Below are positions 54,805 to 63,022 of a DNA stretch of 64,000 nucleotides, piece by piece. The notes beneath the pieces are model-generated. The model worked only from the letters and a program-made list of their open reading frames with translations, was not told the DNA's origin and ran no database searches. The position numbers were made by a program, and so were the translations under genes. Within the stretch, counting starts at the first letter, position 1, and every line of letters starts with the position of its first letter. The DNA lies in NCBI RefSeq assembly GCF_006335125.1, contig NZ_VDMO01000009.1, positions 1-64,000 of the forward strand, in the 5' to 3' direction. The stretch is from Deinococcus radiopugnans ATCC 19172. Its GTDB lineage: Bacteria; Deinococcota; Deinococci; Deinococcales; Deinococcaceae.

Positions 54805-56287
54805 CGTGGCCGCTGGGCGCATCGGTGGGGGCCGCCCGATACGGCGCTACACCGTGCTGCTCGCGGCGGTGCTGGCGGCGGCCCTGGCCTGGACTGGTCC
54901 GGTCAATACCCTGCTGTGGGACGCCCTGAACCGCGCGCTGCCCAGTGCTCCGGACGCGCGCGTGGTGGTGGTCGGCATCGACGACGCGACGCTGCGCGAT
55001 TACGGGCGCATCGGCAGCTGGCCGCGCGAGCTGTACCGGCAGGCGCTGGATACGCTGGAACAGGCCGGGGCCGCGGCCATCGGCATCGACGTGCTGCTGG
55101 GCGATCCGGCGCGCAACGACGCGGGGCTGGCTGCCGTATTCAGCCGTCCCAACGTGGTGCTGGCGACGGCGCCGGGCGAATCCAGCGTCCTGCGGCCCGA
55201 CTGGCGCTCGCCCACCGGCGTCAGCGCCCTGAACCTGAGCCGGGACGGCATCGTGCGGTGGTTTCAGACCGCCTACCCGGTTCCAGATGCGCCAGACGGA
55301 TTGGCTCCCAGCTTCGCGCGCCAGCTGGCGGTGGCGGCGGGGCGCAGCGTCCCGCTGGACCTGACCCCACGCATCCTGCGCTACAGCGCGCCCGATCCGC
55401 AGCGTCTGCCGGTCATTCCTTTCCGGGACGTGGTCAACGGCACCATCCGCTACGGCGACGTGCAAAACCGGGTGGTCGTGCTGGGCCTCAGCGCCAGCGG
55501 CGTGTCCGGCCCCACCGTGCGCGACGTGAGCGGACAGGTGCTATCCGGGGTGCAGTTGCAGGCGCGGGCGGTATCCAGCCTGCTCAGCCCGCCGTTCGCC
55601 TCGCTGCCGCGCTGGACCATCACGCTGGTTGGCGTGCTGGCCGCCGTCGCCGCCGTGCTGGCGGGGGGGCTGTGGGGCTTCTGGATTGCGTTGCTGGCCC
55701 TGGCCCTGTCGGTGCCGTACTGGCTGCTCAACACGCTGTTGCCCGGCGTCACGCTGTCGCTGTGCGCGGTGCTGGGCACCGGACTGGTCATGCTGGAGCG
55801 CTGGTGGACCCTGCGCAACACGGGCGTGCGCGATCCCCTCACGGGCTTCGGCAACCGGCTGGCCTTCACCCGAGCCGTCGAGGGCCGCTGGCAGGGCCGC
55901 CAGAGCCGCCCGCTGGGCCTGCTGCTGGTGGACCTCAGCGGCTTTCGCAAGGTCAACGCAACCTACGGCCACGCCGCTGGAGACGAACTGCTGCGCGAAC
56001 TGGCCGGGCGCATCATGGCGCACAAACGCCGCGGCGACCTGATCTTCCGCTGGGGGCCGGACGAGTTCGCCGTGCTGCTGTACAACACGTCCCCCCCTGA
56101 ACTGGCGGACCTGACGCGCCGGGTGCAGCTGTCGCTGGACGCCATGACGTACCGCGATCTGCCCCTGCGGGCCAGTGTCGGTGGGGCCAGCACCGGCCCG
56201 GAGATCCACACGCCCACCGACCTGATCGAGGCGGCCAGCCGCAGCCGCTACCGCATCAAGTACCAGCGTGAGCAGTGGCGGGAGTAG
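54788..56287 (+). CDS. CHASE2 sensor with degenerate GGDEF domain
   Basis: The 499-residue inner-membrane protein has an N-terminal transmembrane helix and a periplasmic CHASE2 domain (about 40-275: VVVVGIDDATLRDYGRIGSW, AIGIDVLLGDPARNDAGLA). Three transmembrane helices follow (about 280-345), then a GGDEF-type domain (about 355-499). The signature reads GPDEF (423-427): the second glycine is proline. The earlier metal aspartate region is DLSGFRKVNATYGHAAGD. Cyclase activity is therefore doubtful. It overlaps the FecR gene upstream and, convergently, the GNAT gene downstream by 32 bp. Confidence 0.88.
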   Translation: MLSFPDVAAGRIGGGRPIRRYTVLLAAVLAAALAWTGPVNTLLWDALNRALPSAPDARVVVVGIDDATLRDYGRIGSWPRELYRQALDTLEQAGAAAIGIDVLLGDPARNDAGLAAVFSRPNVVLATAPGESSVLRPDWRSPTGVSALNLSRDGIVRWFQTAYPVPDAPDGLAPSFARQLAVAAGRSVPLDLTPRILRYSAPDPQRLPVIPFRDVVNGTIRYGDVQNRVVVLGLSASGVSGPTVRDVSGQVLSGVQLQARAVSSLLSPPFASLPRWTITLVGVLAAVAAVLAGGLWGFWIALLALALSVPYWLLNTLLPGVTLSLCAVLGTGLVMLERWWTLRNTGVRDPLTGFGNRLAFTRAVEGRWQGRQSRPLGLLLVDLSGFRKVNATYGHAAGDELLRELAGRIMAHKRRGDLIFRWGPDEFAVLLYNTSPPELADLTRRVQLSLDAMTYRDLPLRASVGGASTGPEIHTPTDLIEAASRSRYRIKYQREQWRE

Positions 56288-57284
56288 CCGAACCCCGCTC
56301 CACGTCGCGCCGCAGCGTGACCCGCGCACCCTCACGGACAAAACCCAACCGGTCGTTCACCGCCAGCATGGCCCGGTTGACGCTGTGGTTCCCGGTGCGT
56401 GAATGCGTGAAGCCCCGTGCCAGCGCGGCGCGGGCGGCGGCCAGCTTGAGCGCCAGCGCGACGCCGTGGCCGCGCCACCCCGGCAGCACGCCGGTCAGGC
56501 CGTTGTGCAGGGTGCCAGGGCGCGTGGGGATGGGCAGGTACAGTTCGTTCAGGCCCACCCACCTGCCGTTCGGTGCTACGGCGATGAACACGCCTTCTGG
56601 CAACAGCTTCACGCCCGCGCGGCGCTGCCAGACCTCGAAGGACCACACGCTGACGGGCGTGGTGCTAGGCACGTCACGCAAGAGCGCGGCCACCAAATCA
56701 TAGAAGCGGCGCTGCTGCGCCTCGTCAAAATCCCCAAGATTCGAGAGCGGCTGAATGGTCACGCCCGAGGCCGCCACCCGCGCTCCGGACTCGGCAAAGC
56801 GGGCAAAATCCAGCGTCCGCAGATCGAGCGTGCTGTGCCACATGCGGTCATGCTCGGCGTAGCCGCGCGCCCGCAGGAAGTCGTGTTCCCACCAGTTCTC
56901 GTGGACGTGGGAGATCAGCGTGCTTGCGCCGAGGGACTGGGCATATTCCTCGGCCAGCCTCAGCAACGCTTCGGCCAACTCACTGCCCGCCTCCTCCATT
57001 CGGGTCCGAATCAGGACTTCCAGCCAGCCGGAGTGGCCGTCCATGCGCGGCACGCCGGTCTCGGCCAGCCCCACGATCTCGCCGCCGCGCAGGGTCAGCA
57101 GGCGGCGGTGCGGTTCGTCGGGGGACTGGCCCGCTTCCAGCCGCTCCAGATCCTCCACCGATCTGGGTGCGTCGGGATGGGCCGCACTCAGAAAGGCAGC
57201 CAGACGCGGGAAGTCGGCGGCGCGGCCCTCGCGCAGTTGAAGGTCTGGCGCGTGGGGCAAGGGGGCAGCGGCGGTGGATTCCAT
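56256..57284 (-). CDS. GNAT family acetyltransferase with two GNAT domains
   Basis: The 342-residue protein has two GNAT-like halves. The first (20-165) contains LQLREGRAADFPRLAAFLSA and WLEVLIRTRMEEAGSELAEA. The second (170-330) holds the acetyl-CoA loop LTGVLPGWRGHGVALALKLA (R-G-x-G/A) and NRAMLAVNDRLGFV. The pattern resembles mycothiol-synthase-like duplicated GNATs. Substrate unknown. Its 3' end overlaps the CHASE2-GGDEF gene on the other strand. Confidence 0.87.
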   Translation of the reverse strand: MESTAAAPLPHAPDLQLREGRAADFPRLAAFLSAAHPDAPRSVEDLERLEAGQSPDEPHRRLLTLRGGEIVGLAETGVPRMDGHSGWLEVLIRTRMEEAGSELAEALLRLAEEYAQSLGASTLISHVHENWWEHDFLRARGYAEHDRMWHSTLDLRTLDFARFAESGARVAASGVTIQPLSNLGDFDEAQQRRFYDLVAALLRDVPSTTPVSVWSFEVWQRRAGVKLLPEGVFIAVAPNGRWVGLNELYLPIPTRPGTLHNGLTGVLPGWRGHGVALALKLAAARAALARGFTHSRTGNHSVNRAMLAVNDRLGFVREGARVTLRRDVERGSATPATAHAGT

Positions 57285-57391
57285 GCGTGACTAGAACACA
57301 CGGAGACGGCGGGTGCATCGGCCAATCGGCGGAGGGGGGACACAAAAAATCCCCTCCCCGTGAGCTGGAGAGGGGGAGAAGGTGAGGTGGC

Positions 57392-58927
57392 TTAAACAGC
57401 CAGGCCCTCGGCGTGGGCGCTGACCTCGCGCGCCGCGTACTGGCCGGGTGGCAGCGTGATCAGCGAGGCGTCGTTGCCGCCGAACTCGTCGACCCAGCCC
57501 ACTTCATCCAGCGCCTTCTTCCATGCGCCGATGCTCTCGTTGCGGTAGATGGAGTACGCGGCCATGCCGATTTCGGGGCCACCACGCGCGATCACGCTTT
57601 CCACCCAGGCCCATTTTGCGGAGACGTTGCGCAGTTCGGCGGTGCGGCGCAGCTCCTTCTGGATGCGCTTGAGCCGCCCCTCGATGACGCCCACGCCCGC
57701 AAAAGGATCGGCGAAGTGCGGCGTGTGACGCTTGGGCACGAAGGGCGAGATACCCAGCGCGATGCGGTTGATGCCCGCCAGTTCCTTGGTGAAGGCGATC
57801 AGCTCGCTGATGTCGTCATCGTTCTCCGGCCCCAGCCCGATCATCATGTAGACCTTGAGGCCCGAAAAGCCCAGGTCACGGCTGATCTGCGCGGTCTTGA
57901 GCAGATCCTCGGTGGTGATGCCCTTCTTGAGCCAGCGGCGCAGGCGTTCGCTGGGTGCGTCGCTCGCCACCGTGAAGGTGCGCAGGCCGCCCGCCTTCAG
58001 GATCTCGGCCAGTTCCTCGTCCACCGTGTCGGCCCGGATGGAACTGACGCCCAGCTTGACACCGCGCTCAGTCAGCGTGCGCCCCACGAACTTGGTGTGC
58101 GGAAAGTCGGAGAGGGCCGCGCCCACCAGCCCCACCTTCTGCGCCCAGTCGGGAATCACGTCCAGCAGTTCCTGGCCGCCGTTGTTGCGGTTGGGGCCGT
58201 ACATGGTGCGCGCCAGACAGAAGGTGCAGGGGCGCGGGCAGCCGCGCTGGGCTTCCACCAGGAACATGTTGCTCAGTTCGCTGTGCGGCGTCACGATCTG
58301 GCTGTAGGCGGGCAGCAGTTCCTTGGGCGCGGTGGCCCACGTCGGCTCGTGCGTGTGCCGCGCGGGCAGGAAAATTCCCGGCATGCCGTCGATCAGGTCG
58401 TAGAAATCCTCGCGGGAGGCGGCCTCGCGCAGCGCGTCGGAGACCACCGGGATGATCTGCTCGCCGTCACCGATCACGATGACGTCCGCGAAGGGAGAGA
58501 GCGGATACGGATTAGATGAAGTCAGCGGCCCGCCGATCATCACGATGGCGTCGGTGTCGTCGCGCTGTGCGCGCAGGGGGTGAATTCCAGCCACGTCCAG
58601 CAGGCGGATGATGTTGGTCAGGTCCAGTTCAAAGGACACGCTCATGGCGAACAGTTCGCAGTCGCCCGCCTCGCGCCCGGTTTCCACGGTGGGCAGCGGC
58701 TGGCCCAGCTTCTCGAAGGCGTCCACGTCCTCGGGCAGGAAGGCCCGCTCACAGGCCACACCGTCCTCGTTGTTGAACATGCGGTAGATGACCTGAAAGC
58801 CCAGCGAGGCCATGCCCACGCTGTAGCGGTTGGGAAAGGCCAGCGTCACGCGCACCGGGGCGTGCTTGAACATCGTCCCTGTTTCATCGTCCAGCAAAGG
58901 CTTGATTGTATTGCGCCAGTAACTCAA
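57392..58927 (-). CDS. Radical SAM protein with B12-binding-like N-terminal domain
   Basis: The 511-residue protein has a Rossmann-like, cobalamin-binding-type N-terminal part (30-190: VRVTLAFPNRYSVGMASLGF). The radical SAM core follows (about 225-460) with the [4Fe-4S] motif GCPRPCTFC (CxxxCxxC). The family resembles the TIGR03960-like/YgiQ-like groups, and function is not established. Start is TTG: GGAGGAG lies just upstream and conserved-looking residues precede the first internal ATG (residue 19). A TACACT -10 box lies at 59006-59011. Confidence 0.85.
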   Translation of the reverse strand: MSYWRNTIKPLLDDETGTMFKHAPVRVTLAFPNRYSVGMASLGFQVIYRMFNNEDGVACERAFLPEDVDAFEKLGQPLPTVETGREAGDCELFAMSVSFELDLTNIIRLLDVAGIHPLRAQRDDTDAIVMIGGPLTSSNPYPLSPFADVIVIGDGEQIIPVVSDALREAASREDFYDLIDGMPGIFLPARHTHEPTWATAPKELLPAYSQIVTPHSELSNMFLVEAQRGCPRPCTFCLARTMYGPNRNNGGQELLDVIPDWAQKVGLVGAALSDFPHTKFVGRTLTERGVKLGVSSIRADTVDEELAEILKAGGLRTFTVASDAPSERLRRWLKKGITTEDLLKTAQISRDLGFSGLKVYMMIGLGPENDDDISELIAFTKELAGINRIALGISPFVPKRHTPHFADPFAGVGVIEGRLKRIQKELRRTAELRNVSAKWAWVESVIARGGPEIGMAAYSIYRNESIGAWKKALDEVGWVDEFGGNDASLITLPPGQYAAREVSAHAEGLAV

Positions 58928-59005
58928 AACTCCTCCGGGGTGTGCGCGCGGCGGCCCCGGAAATGGCTTGGAATCAGCACAGAGGCGGGCGCGTCACAGC
59001 CGCAC

Positions 59006-59011
59006 AGTGTA
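59006..59011 (-). promoter_or_regulatory. -10 box of the radical SAM gene
   Basis: TACACT on the minus strand gives a leader of about 70 nt before the TTG start. The -35 region is weak. Confidence 0.45.
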
Positions 59012-59077
59012 CCGCGTCTGGGGGCGGGAAATGGGGGATCGGATGTGAACGGAAAGCCGCCAAAGCCCACTAGCCGC

Positions 59078-59845
59078 TTACGTCCGTTTCCTCGTCGCCG
59101 TTCCTTTCCCCTTCGTCTTGGTCTCGCTGAAACTCGGCACCTTATCCCCAAACAGGGCGAACGCGTCGCAGCGCTCCCGCAGAACGCACACGCCGCATTT
59201 CGGACGGCTCCATTGGCACACCTGCTGGCCGTGCCGGAGCAGGTTCAGGTGCAGTTCGTACAGGAAGGGCGGATCCTCGGGCAGCACCTTCAAGAGCGCG
59301 CGGTGGGCCGCCTGCTCGCCCATGAGCGGAATTGCGCCGACACGGGTGGTGATGCGGTGGACATGGGTGTCCACTGGAAAAACCGGGTGGGCATAGTTGA
59401 ACAGCAGCACCAGACTGGCCGTTTTGACCCCGACTCCTGGCAGGTCCGTCAGCCACTTCAATGCGTCCTTGCTGGGCATGTCGCGCAAAAATTCCAGGTT
59501 GTAGCCGCCCGGCGAGTCGCGGATGCGGCGCAGGGTTTCCTGAATACGCGGGGCCTTGCTCTCGGGGTAATTACTGCGGCGGATGGCGTGGGCCACGGCC
59601 TCGGTGGGTGCCGCGATAATCGCGTCCCAGTCGCCGATCTCGCACAGTTCGTCGTAGGCGGCGGCCTCGTCCTGCCAGGTGGTGCGCTGCGACAGGATGG
59701 TGCTGATCAGCTCGTGCATCGGCTCGCGGCGGGGATCGAGGTGGCGGTCTCCGTATTCGGCGTGCAATTCGGTTTTCATCCAGCGCAGCAGTTCAGCCCG
59801 CTCATTTTCCGGGCGGGCCGCGTTCAGGACGGGTTCGGCGGTCAT
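59078..59845 (-). CDS. nth: Endonuclease III family DNA glycosylase/AP lyase
   Basis: The 255-residue HhH-GPD repair enzyme removes oxidised pyrimidines. It has the hairpin LPGVGVKTASLVL with the catalytic lysine, the catalytic aspartate in FPVDTHVHRI, and the [4Fe-4S] ligands CQWSRPKCGVCVLRERC (C-x6-C-x2-C-x5-C). D. radiodurans has several Nth paralogues; which one this matches cannot be fixed by eye. A basic tail follows. The 59-codon gene ends 8 bp upstream. Confidence 0.94.
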   Translation of the reverse strand: MTAEPVLNAARPENERAELLRWMKTELHAEYGDRHLDPRREPMHELISTILSQRTTWQDEAAAYDELCEIGDWDAIIAAPTEAVAHAIRRSNYPESKAPRIQETLRRIRDSPGGYNLEFLRDMPSKDALKWLTDLPGVGVKTASLVLLFNYAHPVFPVDTHVHRITTRVGAIPLMGEQAAHRALLKVLPEDPPFLYELHLNLLRHGQQVCQWSRPKCGVCVLRERCDAFALFGDKVPSFSETKTKGKGTATRKRT

Positions 59846-59853
59846 TGTTCCGG

Positions 59854-60033
59854 TCAGCTGTCGGGCGTGCTGTCGTCTTCTACCGCGTCACGCGCGCCCT
59901 CGGCGGGGCCGCTCTTGTCGGCGGGATCGAAGTTGGGGGCCTTGCCCCGATCCTGCTCGGGGATGGGCTGGCTCTGGCCCTCGGCGGGAGACTGGTTGGC
60001 GGGATCGTAGCCCGGCTTGATGTCGTCGCTCAT
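59854..60033 (-). CDS. Small acidic protein, 59 aa, probably disordered
   Basis: The frame starts MSDDIKPGYDPANQSPAEGQ and ends DAVEDDSTPDS. It is rich in Asp, Pro, Gln and Glu, lacks hydrophobic core residues, and repeats a [Y/F]DPA[N/D] motif (YDPANQS, FDPADKS). It ends 8 bp before nth in the same direction, so both are likely co-transcribed. No family recognised. Codon use is typical for the window, which supports real coding. Confidence 0.65.
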   Translation of the reverse strand: MSDDIKPGYDPANQSPAEGQSQPIPEQDRGKAPNFDPADKSGPAEGARDAVEDDSTPDS

Positions 60034-60146
60034 GCCCCGTAGCCTGCGCGCCGCGCTTTGGTGGTGGTCTTGAGGCGGGTAAAGGGGCGTTTAGGCAAGA
60101 CGATGTGGGAGGCAAAGACCCACTGGCCGCGAGTCGGGAGTCACAA

Positions 60147-60185
60147 GAAAAAGAAACTGGGCCTCCCCATGGTGGAGAGACCCAG
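60147..60185 (-). terminator. Probable terminator of the winged-helix gene
   Basis: CTGGG (60157-60161) pairs with CCCAG (60181-60185), with further imperfect pairing inside. On the minus strand TTTCTTTTTCTT follows. It lies about 23 nt past the stop. Confidence 0.6.
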
Positions 60186-60207
60186 CAGCGTCTTCAGTTC
60201 AGAAAGC

Positions 60208-60714
60208 TCAGGCGACCTGCTTCTTCTTGCCCGTCGCGGCGGGGGCACTCTGCTCGGCGCCCAGCGCCTGCACTTCCTTCATGCGGAAGATCACCAGGCT
60301 GCCCACGAAGGTGCAGGTGACCATACCGTGCGCGTTCAGCAGGCTCAGGGCACTCATGACGTCCTCGCGGGTCATGCGCAGCTGCTCGCTCATGTACAGG
60401 GCGCTGTCGGCGCGGCCTTCCAAGTAGTCGCGAACCTTCTTGGCGTCGCTGGTCAGCGGGGTGGCGGGCACGTCGGCCAGACCGGGATCGGCCAGACCGT
60501 ACACGGCGCGGGTGCCGGTGCCGGGCAGACGGCGCACGCGGCCCTGATCCAGCAGGCTCGCCAGCGCGGCGCGCAGGTGCGACAGGGCCAAGCCGGTGGT
60601 TTTCGCCAGTTCGGTTTCAACCCATTCGGGCTTGCTGTCCAGGGCACTCAGCACCAGCTTTTCGTTGGCGCGGCGGGTTTCTTGCAGGTCTTCCAGGGTG
60701 GGGGGATTAAACAT
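60208..60714 (-). CDS. Winged-helix DNA-binding protein
   Basis: The 168-residue protein appears to hold two winged-helix units. One is at residues 15-70 (ANEKLVLSALDSKPEWVETE, LALSHLRAALASLLDQGRVR). The other is at 85-150 (KVRDYLEGRADSALYMSEQL, MTREDVMSALSLLNAHGMVT). The tail is basic (GKKKQVA). It is probably a transcription regulator; target genes are unknown. GGAGG lies 6 nt before the ATG. Confidence 0.75.
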   Translation of the reverse strand: MFNPPTLEDLQETRRANEKLVLSALDSKPEWVETELAKTTGLALSHLRAALASLLDQGRVRRLPGTGTRAVYGLADPGLADVPATPLTSDAKKVRDYLEGRADSALYMSEQLRMTREDVMSALSLLNAHGMVTCTFVGSLVIFRMKEVQALGAEQSAPAATGKKKQVA

Positions 60715-60940
60715 TCAGTGTCCTCCGAATAGGAATTTCAGTCGGCGCAACAACCCTTCCCAGAGCACCGGCATAAATTCAAAAAGAAGCGATTTGGCGT
60801 GTGAATCGAATGCAACGTGGAACTTCGAGAACAGGTACGCTCACAGGCGCAACTTTCCTATTGTCACATACTTTCTCTCATTTTGGATGAGCAGACGGGT
60901 GCTGGGCCTTGAGAAACCGAGAGTCCACCGCCACGGAAAA

Positions 60941-60990
60941 GTCAACCGAGCTTGACATAGAAGTCAAAGAAGCCTTACTTTAGGTGTCAA
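60941..60990 (+). promoter_or_regulatory. Promoter with helically phased GTCAA/TTGAC half-sites
   Basis: TTGACA (60952-60957), 18 bp, then TACTTT (60976-60981) form a good promoter. The 5-mer GTCAA or its complement occurs at 60941 (+), 60952 (-), 60963 (+) and 60986 (+), spaced 11, 11 and 23 bp, close to whole helical turns. This looks like an operator array around the -35 box. The XRE regulator encoded downstream is a candidate binder. Confidence 0.6.
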
Positions 60991-61001
60991 GGAGGTCTGA
61001 C

Positions 61002-61253
61002 ATGAACCACAGTTCTGCTTTGCCGTCTTTCGGGGGACGAATCAGCGTCCAGCACCAAAACCAGCCAGCCGACACCCCCCTGAATGGCAATGACTTTTTT
61101 GTTATCTCAGGAGCACTTTTCGGAGTCGCCAGCGGAGGACGCGACAGTAGCTTTCCGGCCTGGGCCGATCTCCAGCGAGGGCGGCGAGCCTCAGCCATGT
61201 TGGGTGATTCGGCGCACGGCCCCACGCCCCATGGTCAAGGAGGCTTGTCATGA
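61002..61253 (+). CDS. Hypothetical small protein, 83 aa
   Basis: The frame starts MNHSSALPSFGGRISVQHQN and ends with TGA overlapping the next ATG (ATGA). AAGGAGG lies 6 nt before the start, and a promoter lies just upstream. The protein is Gly/Ser-rich with no clear domain; residues 34-45 (FFVISGALFGVA) are mildly hydrophobic. Good start signals argue for translation. Its main role may be a leader coupled to the membrane protein gene. Confidence 0.55.
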   Translation: MNHSSALPSFGGRISVQHQNQPADTPLNGNDFFVISGALFGVASGGRDSSFPAWADLQRGRRASAMLGDSAHGPTPHGQGGLS

Positions 61254-61687
61254 CGCCCACCTCTTCCCGTCCCGCTCCGGCCAGGGACACCCGTACCCAG
61301 AAGGTGCAGAGTGTTGCGGCGTTTATGGCCCTGAGTGGGGGCGGGCTCGCCGCGCTGGCGGCCGTACTGGTGGCCGTGGGCCAGGGCGGGGAAGGTGAGG
61401 GGTTCAGCTTCGCGAAGGGCATGGGCTTCGGCATCCTCTCGACGCTGCCGCTGTTTTTCGCCGCGCTGACCGTGCGTGCCGTGCTGATGATGGACGAGTA
61501 CATGCGCGCCCTGCAGATGCAGGCGGCCAGCGTCGCTTTCATGGTGACCATGGTGGTGGCAGGCGGATTGATTGCCCTGGAAGCCGCCTTCAAGTTCCAG
61601 ACCCCGACATTCGTGTACTACGTCGTGGGCATGCTGAGCTGGGCGGTGGCGTCGGGTGTGCTGGCACTGCGAAACCGCGAGGCGTAG
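61250..61687 (+). CDS. Four-helix membrane protein, unknown function
   Basis: The 145-residue protein has a short hydrophilic N-terminus and four transmembrane helices (about 22-45, 58-80, 92-113, 119-140). AAGGAGG lies 6 nt before the ATG. It sits in a run with an XRE regulator and a NatAB-type exporter. Small membrane proteins with such neighbours can act as sensors or partners of the regulator; this is inference. Confidence 0.8.
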   Translation: MTPTSSRPAPARDTRTQKVQSVAAFMALSGGGLAALAAVLVAVGQGGEGEGFSFAKGMGFGILSTLPLFFAALTVRAVLMMDEYMRALQMQAASVAFMVTMVVAGGLIALEAAFKFQTPTFVYYVVGMLSWAVASGVLALRNREA

Positions 61688-61691
61688 GGCG

Positions 61692-62201
61692 GTGGAGAAT
61701 CACATCCGCCGGCTGCGCGCCGCGCGGCAGTGGACGCAGGCGGATCTGGCCGCCGAGCTGGATGTCAGCCGCCAGACCGTCAACGCGCTGGAGACCGGCA
61801 AGTACGATCCCAGCCTGCCGCTGGCCTTCCGGATCGCGCGGCTGTTCGGGGCCGCCATCGAGGAGATTTTCGTGGATTCGGAAGGCCCGGAGAAGTCTGG
61901 GCCTTCCGCCCCCGCCCCCGAGCCGGGCTTTGACCACCAGACCCGCGCCGCCACCGCCCTGAACGAACTGGGCATCCTGCGCGAGATGGGCGAACAGGGC
62001 TGGGAGTTGACCGGGGTGGGCCTGGGCCGGCTGTCGTTCCGCCGCGCCGTGGCGCTGCCGCACCCCCCGCCCCGCTGGCTGTACCAGCGCCTCAGCGGTT
62101 CGCTCAGCAGCGGCCAGCGTGATGAGTTGCTGCAGCAGGGCTGGACGCTGGTGGACAGCTGGCTGGGCACGTTTCACTACTTCAAGCGGCCCCTGCCCTG
62201 A
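61692..62201 (+). CDS. XRE-family regulator with C-terminal extension
   Basis: The 169-residue protein starts with an XRE helix-turn-helix (residues 1-58: RAARQWTQADLAAELDVSRQ, VNALETGKYDPSLPLAFRIA). A Pro/Ala linker and a C-terminal domain of about 85 residues follow (ALNELGILREMGEQGWELTG). The C-domain has a GW-L motif like small unknown-function domains (DUF2812/DUF4177-type), a weak match. GTG start lies 4 nt after the membrane gene stop. It probably controls this operon. Confidence 0.85.
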   Translation: MENHIRRLRAARQWTQADLAAELDVSRQTVNALETGKYDPSLPLAFRIARLFGAAIEEIFVDSEGPEKSGPSAPAPEPGFDHQTRAATALNELGILREMGEQGWELTGVGLGRLSFRRAVALPHPPPRWLYQRLSGSLSSGQRDELLQQGWTLVDSWLGTFHYFKRPLP

Positions 62202-62254
62202 ACGCCCTTTGCAACCCCCGCCCCACCACCCCCGTATTCCCTCCCAGGAGACCC

Positions 62255-63022
62255 ATGACCCAACCCCAGAACCCAGGCAATCAGACCATGCTGGACATTC
62301 AGGACGTCACCAAGACCTACGGCAAATTCACGGCCCTGAGGGGCGTGTCCCTCAGGGCCCCCGAAGGCGAGGTGTTTGGCCTGCTCGGCCCCAACGGCGC
62401 GGGCAAGACCACCCTGCTGCGGATTCTGGCCACCCTGCTGCAGCCGACGTCCGGCACGGCAGCGGTGGCCGGCTACGACGTCCAGCGCCAGCCCGAAGAG
62501 GTTCGCCGCCGCGTGGGCGTGGTCAACGGCGGCATGGGCCTGCCCGCCCGCCTGACCGGGCGCGAGGTGCTGCGCTCCTTCGCCGGGCTGTACGGCATGA
62601 CCCGCGCCCAGACCGAGGCCCGCATTGCCGAACTGGACGAACGGCTGGAGCTGGGCCGCACCCTGGACGTCCGCGCCGGGGACTACAGCACCGGCATGAA
62701 GCAGAAGGTGGTGATCGCGCGCGCGGTCATTCAGGATCCGCCCGTCCTGATTCTGGACGAGGCGGCCAGCGGACTGGACATCTTCGCGCGCCGCACGCTG
62801 CTGGATTTCGTTCTCGCCACCCGCGCGCCGGGGCGCCTGACCCTGTACTCCACCCACGTCATGTCCGAGGCCGAGGAGGTGTGTGACCGCGTGGCAATCC
62901 TGCACGAGGGCCAGTTGCTGAGCGTGGGCCGCATTCCCGACATCCTGAGCCAGACGCGGGAGGGCAATCTGGAACGTGCCTTCTTCTCGCTGGTGCGCGG
63001 GGGTGAGGCGCGTGCGGTCTGA
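62255..63022 (+). CDS. natA: NatA-like ABC exporter ATPase
   Basis: The 255-residue ATPase has Walker [13 protein letters not shown], signature [15 protein letters not shown], Walker [13 protein letters not shown] and switch [11 protein letters not shown]. Together with the following permease it resembles Bacillus NatAB, which exports sodium; other substrates are possible. AGGAG lies before the ATG. It lies 53 bp after the XRE gene and overlaps natB by 11 bp. Confidence 0.9.
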   Translation: MTQPQNPGNQTMLDIQDVTKTYGKFTALRGVSLRAPEGEVFGLLGPNGAGKTTLLRILATLLQPTSGTAAVAGYDVQRQPEEVRRRVGVVNGGMGLPARLTGREVLRSFAGLYGMTRAQTEARIAELDERLELGRTLDVRAGDYSTGMKQKVVIARAVIQDPPVLILDEAASGLDIFARRTLLDFVLATRAPGRLTLYSTHVMSEAEEVCDRVAILHEGQLLSVGRIPDILSQTREGNLERAFFSLVRGGEARAV

